Positions 57,500-64,000 of a stretch of 64,000 nt of DNA are shown piece by piece. Position 1 is the stretch's first letter. Every line of letters starts with the position of its first letter. The DNA lies in NCBI GenBank assembly GCA_047967505.1, contig CM106539.1, one strand, 5' to 3'. Below the pieces are notes generated by a model. It worked only from the letters and a program-made list of their open reading frames with translations, was not told the DNA's origin and did not search any database. The position numbers were made by a program, and so were the translations under genes. Source of the DNA: Dipteris shenzhenensis. Taxonomy: Eukaryota > Polypodiophyta > Polypodiopsida > Gleicheniales.

Positions 57500-58380
57500 T
57501 TGTTTCAAAATTATGTATGTTTAATTAATTGAATTTACAATGCTGTTAGGCTTTATGAATGTATGTTTTTTAGAAGTAGGCTTGAAAGATATGCTTTCCC
57601 TTTCTTTCAAAATGAATGTGTGTTTAATAAGTAGAATTTGCAAGGCCTATAGGTTCGAAGTATATGCATATGCATATGCTTAAAGCTTAAAAGCTTTATG
57701 CCCGGTTTGAAGAATATGCATAAAGCTTTAAATCTTTAAGCATATGCTTCAAAGATTTATGCATATGCTTTAAAGCTTTAATCTTTGTGCATATGCATAA
57801 ATCTTTAAGCATATGCTTTAAAGCTTTAAGCTTTACGTGTATGCATAAAGCTTTAAGCATATGCTTTAACATATACTTCAAAGCTTTATGCATATGCATA
57901 AGAATATTATTTAAGCTTTAAGCTTTATGCATAAAGCTTAAAGGTTTAAAGCATATGCTTTAAAGTTTTAAAGATTTACGCTTTATGCATATGCATAAAG
58001 CTTAAAGCTTAAAGATTTATGCTTTATGCATATGCATAAAGCATATGCTTGAAAGTTTTAAAGCTTTACACTTTACGCATATGCATAAAGCTTTGAATTG
58101 TTAAGCATATTCATAATCATATGCTTCAAGCCTATATGCTTCCCGAGGCTTTCTCTTTCTTTCAAAACTAATGTGTGTTTAATTAGTTGAATTTGCAAAG
58201 CCTATAGGCTTAAAGCATATGCACATGCATAAAGCTTAAAAGCTTTATGCCCGAATTGAAGCATATGCATATGCTTCAAGATTTTAGTTATTTATGCATA
58301 TGCATAAAACTTTAAGCATATGCTTCAAGCCTATATGCTTCCACCCCTTTCCTTTCTTTCAAAACGAATGTATGCATTTT
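57500..58380. repeat. Palindromic GCATATGC / AAGCTT repeat cluster
   Basis: Dozens of GCATATGCATAAAGCTTTAA-type words, each nearly its own reverse complement, fill 57660-58330. Four copies of a larger block start with CTTTCTTTCAAAA(T/C)NAATGT and run into TTTGCAAAGCCTATAGG (about 57500, 57600, 58152 and 58345). The sequence should fold into many alternative hairpins. Confidence 0.85.
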
Positions 58381-58549
58381 TTCAAGGGCAAGGAAAATAG
58401 TGTTGAAGTGGATGGAGACTTCACCATTGTGTTGCCCGAGAATCCTCACCCTTCATGAAAACATGCTTGTTTAAATATAATGCATTCTAAATTCTAAATA
58501 AAGCCTCTTCAAATTTTTATATAAACTCTACTATTTCATTTCATGAAGG

Positions 58550-58789
58550 ATGCCAAGCGGAAGATCAAATGATAAGGGTAAAAAGCAACCCCCCTCCAAT
58601 AGTACTACCTTGGGTAGTAGTATAGAGAAGGCTCGCAAATTACTCATGAACTTAGATCCCAATACTAGGGAAAGACTCTTGTGCAAGTGGGAGGAGGAGA
58701 AACAACGAGCATCGGGTCCACTGGCCACCATAGAGATCTCCCAAGGCACCACCGAAGGTAGACCTAGGGAGAGAGAGAGCCATCATTGA
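58550..58789 (+). CDS. Small hypothetical frame, probably a transposon piece
   Basis: 79 codons: a basic Lys/Ser start, then IEKARKLLMNLDPNTRERLL and CKWEEEKQRA, a helical charged stretch. Downstream at about 59050-59160 a further stretch reads MHSVKFEFDNRWMLNKMAQML, which resembles plant transposon accessory proteins by general character only. I recognise no family, and there is no clear promoter. Confidence 0.2.
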   Translation: MPSGRSNDKGKKQPPSNSTTLGSSIEKARKLLMNLDPNTRERLLCKWEEEKQRASGPLATIEISQGTTEGRPRERESHH

Positions 58790-60899
58790 CGTATACACTT
58801 ATGCTCTCGTATAGGCAGTGCCATTGGGGGGAAGTCCAACTAACTCCCAAACTTCCACCACACTCCCTTAGACTCCCCTATGAGGTTAATAGAGGGTTTG
58901 AAATAATAATGGATTTCAAAGGTACTTGGGTTATTAATTGAATGCACAAGCTTGTATCCTCTGAATTCAAGAGGGTGGTGATGGATTTCTGTAAACAATC
59001 ATAAGAAAAAGGATTATATCCTATACATTAAAGGCAGAGTTCCCTATGCATTCTGTGAAGTTTGAGTTCGACAACCGCTGGATGTTGAATAAAATGGCCC
59101 AAATGTTGATGTTGTGCAAAGATCAAATCCACAGGAAGCCAAAGGCCAGGGAATCCAAGCCTACTTGAGTCCACCCAGAAGATTGAAATTTTGTTTTTAA
59201 AAAATTAAAGGACCCGCAAAAATACGACAACAAAAGAACCTCCTTCCTGGTAGCTCTTCAGGTGCTTACCTCTTCTCCTTTTTTCTAATGGTTTATTTGT
59301 TCTTTGGCATCGTGTAGTTTGGCTAAGCATTGGCCTCCCTTCTCCCTGTCTGTGAACTTGTCTTGGCACCTCCCTTCTCCCCACCAATGTCTAATGTTGC
59401 CTTTGGCCTTCATTATTCTTCCTCTTCCAGCCCAGCTTGCGCTGCTTCTTCATCCCCCTTTTTTTCTCTCTGTTCACCTTGATTGGTGTTCTTCCCCCCT
59501 GGACCTTCTATAACATTGTTGGCTTGGCCATTCGGCTAGCATTGTGATCTAGCCCCTATCAGTTGTTATGCTTGGAAGAGGCTCGAGCTAGGTGGCTACT
59601 ACTATCATCTCTTCACTACTTTTACCTCAGTGTTGATCTTCAATGCAACGAACTTTGTACAATTGATGAGTGTCTTTCCTTGCTTGTTGCTGCTCACAAG
59701 CGAAGCCTTCTATTTGTCCATAGGTGCACTATTTGCTTCTAGCTTGCCATTCACATGACCAACACCTTTGTCTCCCTTTTTCCTTCATTTACTGACTTCT
59801 CTCCTTTCGTCAAAGCCTTCTCTATGGTGGCCGTCACCTTCATAACTTTGTGCCTTACTCTAAGCCTTCCTTACTTCGTGCACACACACAAACATACATA
59901 GATGTATATATAGATAGATAGATAATTCTCTGCTTTCTTCGTATCCCTTCGTCCATCTAAAATCTTTATCCCTTATCCGATTTTATAATTCTATATCCCT
60001 TTATCTATATATATAAGCTTATAGACAAATTTGATATATATATTATTCAATTCTCTTAGCTTTAGAATTATATATACATTTTATATTTAAAAAAAATTCA
60101 CGTCTCTTACGGTTATAAATTGTTCTCCTTTTAGTGATCCCCTCTTATTTGATTATTGACTTAAATGTGTTAGTCACCACTTTAGTCACCCTCACCTTCA
60201 CTTGTTAGTATCTTTCTTTTAGAACTTCCTTTTAGTTTCCTCTTTATTAATGCCTCGAATTTCTTTGATTTCTTTAATGTCGTTCCTCTATTGAATTTCT
60301 TTAATTTCCTTGCTCTATTTTTCTTTCTGTAAATTTCCCCCCTCTTCTTTAGATTATGTCTTTCCTTGCTCTATTTTATTACTTTCCTGTTAATAGTTTA
60401 TCCCCCCTATTTTCTTCCTTAAGCAAAAAACTTTTTTTAACTATAACTAAATTTAATTAGTTTGTCTCCTTTAGTTCTTCTTTTCATTATTCTACGACAC
60501 CTAGTTGTTTGGTTTAATAGCATTTCTTGAGCTTACATGAGTTCTTTTTTACTTAGTTGGTTATTCATTACCTCTTTTTTTTTTCTTTATCCCCTTAACC
60601 ATTTTATGATCTTTAATCCCACATTAATTAACCTACACTAATCTTCTCCAATTTATTATTTATGTTTTTAAAAGTTCTTTTACTCAAGGGAGCGGAATGC
60701 TCCCTATGGTGTTTTTATAAAAAAATGATCACATATGGTTCTAGACTACCCCCATTTTTAAAGAAAATTGTCCCCTAGTATCTTTCAAATGATGGTTTCG
60801 ATTTTCACCAAAGGGTGTGGAATCCCTTGTGTTGGTCTTATAACACATGCAATTTTTAGGACCTATGATAGGGTATTTTAAGACTCTCTAAAAAACCTT

Positions 60900-61460
60900 A
60901 TATTATTTACATTTGAATCTAGATGGTTGCCTAGTTCTTAGGTAAAGCAATAACAAGCCAAGGAAAACAAGCATTACATGTCTACTGAAACGAAACTATG
61001 ATGTCCTAACACCTAGTTTTGTTTGGCAAGCAATAACAAGCCAAGGAAAAAAAGCACTACCTGGCTACCCAAACGAAACTATGATGTCCTAACACCTAGT
61101 TTTGTTTGGATGGTGGCAAGTAAGTGGACCCTAACCTCGGAACCTGGACTGCCTAATGGATTCGATAAATTTTACCAATCTTGGTTTTTTGGGCAAACAC
61201 AATATTAGTAAAAGTTATCAATTTTATCAAAATATTCAATTTAGTTGTCTCAAATAATTTTTCAGTGTCTCAAATTTGTTACAATTTTGTCAAAATATTC
61301 AATTTCGTTGTCTCAAATATTTTTCCAGTGTCTCATATATAACTTTTTAATCCAAATGATGGAATTAATTGTATGGCTCATTTATTGATGAGATCTAAAC
61401 ACACACCTTGATTTCCCAACTAGATCTTGGTGGGACTAGTGCCATACAATCAATTTGTAC
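60900..61460 (-). repeat. Inverse copy of the 8.3-9.1 kb dispersed repeat
   Basis: AGGTAAAGCAATAACAAGCC, CACCTAGTTTTGTTTGGATG and TGGCAAGTAAGTGGACC are reverse complements of the blocks at 8290-8460 and 8975-9125. ATTGTATGGCTCATTTATTG (about 61370) mirrors 8795-8815. A block of about 75 bp is duplicated in tandem here (60948-61022 and 61027-61100). Confidence 0.8.
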
Positions 61461-62269
61461 TCATTGGATAATTTGGTATGAATAATTCTTAGTCATTTTT
61501 TATTCCCCTTACTTTTGTATACTAACTATTGAATTTGACTTGCAAAACCAATGGATTCCTTCTCTAGTAAAATTGGGCTATGCTGCAACTTCAACATATA
61601 TCTGGATCCCACCTTTAGGTACACAATGCATTCTCTCTTGCTTTAAATGCCCTAAATTTCATAAAAAGCTTTTGGATTTTGATAAACAAGCATCCCTACA
61701 AAAGTCCCCTTTAGTATGGGCCTCAAAGTGGGTAAGATTAAAGTTTTTTTACCCATGTTTTTTAATTCATGTTTAATTGCTTGGTCAAGTTTGATAACAA
61801 ACATTGTTGGACTTTCTTAATAATATGCCCAATCAAAGATAAGCAAATGTAAACAAAAAATCCCCCCCGCCCCTCTCTCCTTACCCCCCCCTCCTCCTCC
61901 CCCGTCTTCCCACTCACCCACCAAAACTCACCCATGCGACATCTATATACATCATAGCCCTAAACATAAATTCAACAGGGATCTCCATCTTTATGATGAC
62001 AACCACTACACAAAAAATGGAGTGTTTCACTTGCTAGTAACTATGTACGAAGAGTCTTCATTGCAGGTAATTTGTCAAGTAATAATTTGCAGCTAGCTTG
62101 TAGAAAACATCCATCATTGTCGCCAATGTCCTTTTTTGAGTGGTTACACTTGGATGCTAATCTTCTTGGCATATCATTTCAATATGCCCAACTCCTATGA
62201 TTCCAATGTTCGTGTTCCTGCTTGTAATGAAAGGGAAAACTACTTGAAGCTAATGAGCTTAGTTTCAAA

Positions 62270-62273
<4 letters not shown>

Positions 62274-62302
<29 letters not shown>
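62274..62302. repeat. (CT)n microsatellite
   Basis: An uninterrupted CT run of about 15 units. Confidence 0.9.
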
Positions 62303-62305
<3 letters not shown>

Positions 62306-62959
62306 CGAGCAAATCAGATAATGAAGCAACTAATGAGCTTAGGTGACTAGAAGGCTCTCCTATCAACACAATCATGCTATGTTTATTGTTGAGACTAAGG
62401 CGGCCTTAGCGATCGTCATAAGAGATGCGCATAGAGCACTTAAGGTTGGCTACCCTATAAGTTCAAGTCGGCTCTTTGTGACAATCAACATTGTTCTCAC
62501 ACTTTGTTGAAGTCAAATTGCTCATATTTAGCTTGCTATTTGATGTGTTGGGATAGCTGCCAATGATGTTGCATCATCAACTTTAATGTCTGATGTTAAT
62601 TGTTAGCCTGTCAACCTTCGTGAAAGATAGCCATAGACTTTTGTTGCTTGCCTTTTGATCAAGGCTATGAAGCCAAGATCAACGCACAAGCTCACGAGAT
62701 AAGGAGGGTAGAAGCAAGCTTTGCCAACGGTAGGTTGACATGACATAAATTAAGAAGGGGCAAGGTAATTTGAATGAATTTCACAACTAGGACTTTTCTG
62801 ACAGTTTAAAATGATTTCAAGGCTACTGAATCAGTGCAATAAGGCAAATACTAATAATGATATCCAGGATTGTAGCCATTCATTTGCAATACTATTATGT
62901 CTTTCAAACCAAAAAGCATATGATACACTTGCAGCAGCCACGCATGTTCATCACTGTAC

Positions 62960-63102
62960 ATCACATAATTTTAATCGTAACTGGAAGGATCCAGACTGCA
63001 CAACCACCATTTCTTTTTCTACTGAGACTTGAATTACTTTCACTTCTTTACCAAGTCTGGGTATATACACAGTTTCACCTACTTTTGGTATCGTACCTCC
63101 AC
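62960..63102 (-). CDS. Exon of a probable MutS2-like gene (KOW-like part)
   Basis: MutS2 proteins have an N-terminal MutS ATPase, a coiled coil, a small beta domain and a C-terminal Smr nuclease. This 143-bp exon encodes GGTIPKVGETVYIPRLG, then KEVKVIQVSVEKEMVVVQSG and FQLRLKLCD. It matches the beta domain between the coiled coil and Smr (the P-x-x-GE-V-x-x-x-LG and VQ-G-x-x-x-x-x-K pattern). The acceptor is TGCAG before 63102 and the donor is GTACAG after 62960. The phase fits the exon at 63421-63653 exactly, forming a Gly codon across the junction. I could not find further exons to the left. A stand-alone KOW-like domain is the alternative. Confidence 0.6.
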
Positions 63103-63420
63103 CTGCACATAGTAGTGCTAGAGCATTATTGCATGAATAGCTATACAGACACTGCTTATTACTTAAACTATGAATGATCACAATTTATTAAACTTGGTTT
63201 AAACAAGCATTGCACAATCAATGAACCAGTTGAAAAGAACTCCAAACAACTCTCAGGGTGGTCAATAGGCAAAAATCCAAACTTCCTCGTTCAATCTTCC
63301 CCAAGAGAAAGCCAAAAGGAAAGGAACACACAGAAAGAAGCAAACTTCATGAAAGAAAACACTCATTCAAACTTCTAACAGCATATCTTCCTATCTTGCA
63401 AATGACACAAGTTCCGATAC

Positions 63421-63653
63421 CTTGTGAATTTGGAGTCCTAAGACTGATCATTGCTTCGTCAGAGGCTTTCTCGTTGCACATTGGGTTTGCCTCTGCTGCA
63501 TTCAATTTTTTATTATTTATTGCACTCAAATTCGAACGTGCCTTGTGTGCTTCTTCATGTAGCATGCTAGTTGCCATTAGATATAGCAATTGTTCTTCTT
63601 CTTCAAGGGATTCAGCAGCCTTCTTCAAGATTCTGTATGTCGCCTTTGCCTTC
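63421..63653 (-). CDS. Exon of the same MutS2-like gene (coiled-coil part)
   Basis: A 233-bp exon between acceptor TTATACAG (ending 63654) and donor AAG-GTATCG (starting 63420). It encodes KAKATYRILKKAAESLEEEE, MATSMLHEEAHKARSNLSAI and NEKASDEAMISLRTPNSQ, a charged helical stretch suited to the coiled coil that precedes the beta domain in MutS2. It enters in phase 1 and leaves one base, which pairs with the two leading bases of the 62960-63102 exon. The intron between them is 318 bp (63103-63420). The 5-prime part of the gene, with the ATPase, would lie beyond the right edge of the window. Confidence 0.55.
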
Positions 63654-64000
63654 CTGTATAAGAGACAGTAAACCGAAACATTGGTTGGTTTTTTGTTTCT
63701 TATATGTGTATGTGTGTTCACTGTGTACTATAGCCTGTACGCTATGTTTTGTATGTGTGTTTTTTATTTCTTTATCATGTGTACGTGTGTGCACTGCGCA
63801 CTGTAATCTGTAGAGAGTCCATATATGATAGACTAATATATTAATAATTATGTATACAGTATTTTATATACTTTAAATATTATGTATTTAATGTATAATT
63901 AGAGAACATTTCTAGGTGAAACCCCAAACAAAATCTTGAAATGTTTCTAAATGAAGCCCGCAAAACGCATTTTGTGAAACGTTTCTGGTAACACTGCACT

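Larger units (their letters stand above)
59170..62950. other. Mostly non-coding region
   Basis: No gene is supported. 59300-60650 is pyrimidine-rich and then AT-rich. 60900-61460 carries the inverted copy of the 8285-9130 repeat. 61860-61920 is C-rich. A (CT)n run lies at 62274-62302. If the MutS2-like gene continues to the left, its remaining exons would lie in 62000-62950, but I could not find them. Confidence 0.4.

Noticed and set aside
57022-57528. 168-codon Phe/Pro/Ser frame resembling a membrane protein
   Set aside because: It lies in a CCCTTT polypyrimidine tract, where stops are rare on one strand by composition.
1-64000. tRNA or rRNA genes
   Set aside because: I looked for tRNA-like cloverleaf boxes and rRNA motifs and saw none that I could defend. 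The primer sites are complements of a tRNA end, not genes.

Overview
The window looks like nuclear DNA of a land plant with a large, transposon-rich genome. The best fit is a homosporous fern or lycophyte, but this is inference. The pointers are a PLS-type PPR gene built of near-identical 101-residue blocks, plant CACTA, hAT, copia and L1-like elements, initiator-tRNA-Met primer sites and canonical GT-AG introns. There is no bacterial-style gene organisation. Most long open frames are transposon remains. Only two stretches look like host genes: a PPR gene on the minus strand (2402-4903) and two minus-strand exons of a probable MutS2-like gene at the right edge (62960-63653).

Layout. 1-2000: a 1.2-kb tandem duplication. 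2402-4903: the PPR gene. 5040-10620: non-coding DNA with dispersed repeats. 10626-11514: a complete 889-bp TRIM element on the minus strand with a 5-bp target duplication. 11520-16430: non-coding, with a 260-bp tandem duplication. 16430-19740: a decayed non-LTR retrotransposon (LINE-A). 20090-22622: a purine-rich, TG-rich tract. 22622-25870: a second decayed LINE (LINE-B), joined without a stop to a CACTA element (CACTA-1, 25880-29814) that keeps intact splice sites and a subterminal repeat zone.

32260-35850 holds an LTR-like promoter/leader, six 33-nt hairpin modules, a primer-site-like sequence and a broken protein-kinase gene. It is interrupted by a Ty1/copia element (35854-40832) that ends inside integrase. 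41223-41470 is a hAT-type MITE with an 8-bp target duplication. 41770-43822 is a hAT transposase relic on the minus strand, cut by a CACTA element (CACTA-2) whose CACTACAAG end lies at 43823. CACTA-2 carries two divergent genes and a foldback MITE in the divergent promoter. 52520-53950 is a third CACTA copy, broken by an inversion. 53875-56790 is an inverted satellite array with a unit of about 182 bp. 57070-58350 is simple-sequence and palindromic DNA. 58400-62950 is mostly non-coding.

The genes do not form a pathway. The window records nested insertions: CACTA in hAT, copia in the kinase region, MITEs in both, and LINE against CACTA. Many disrupting stops are TAG or TAA at positions where Gln would fit, as expected from C-to-T decay of methylated, silenced DNA.
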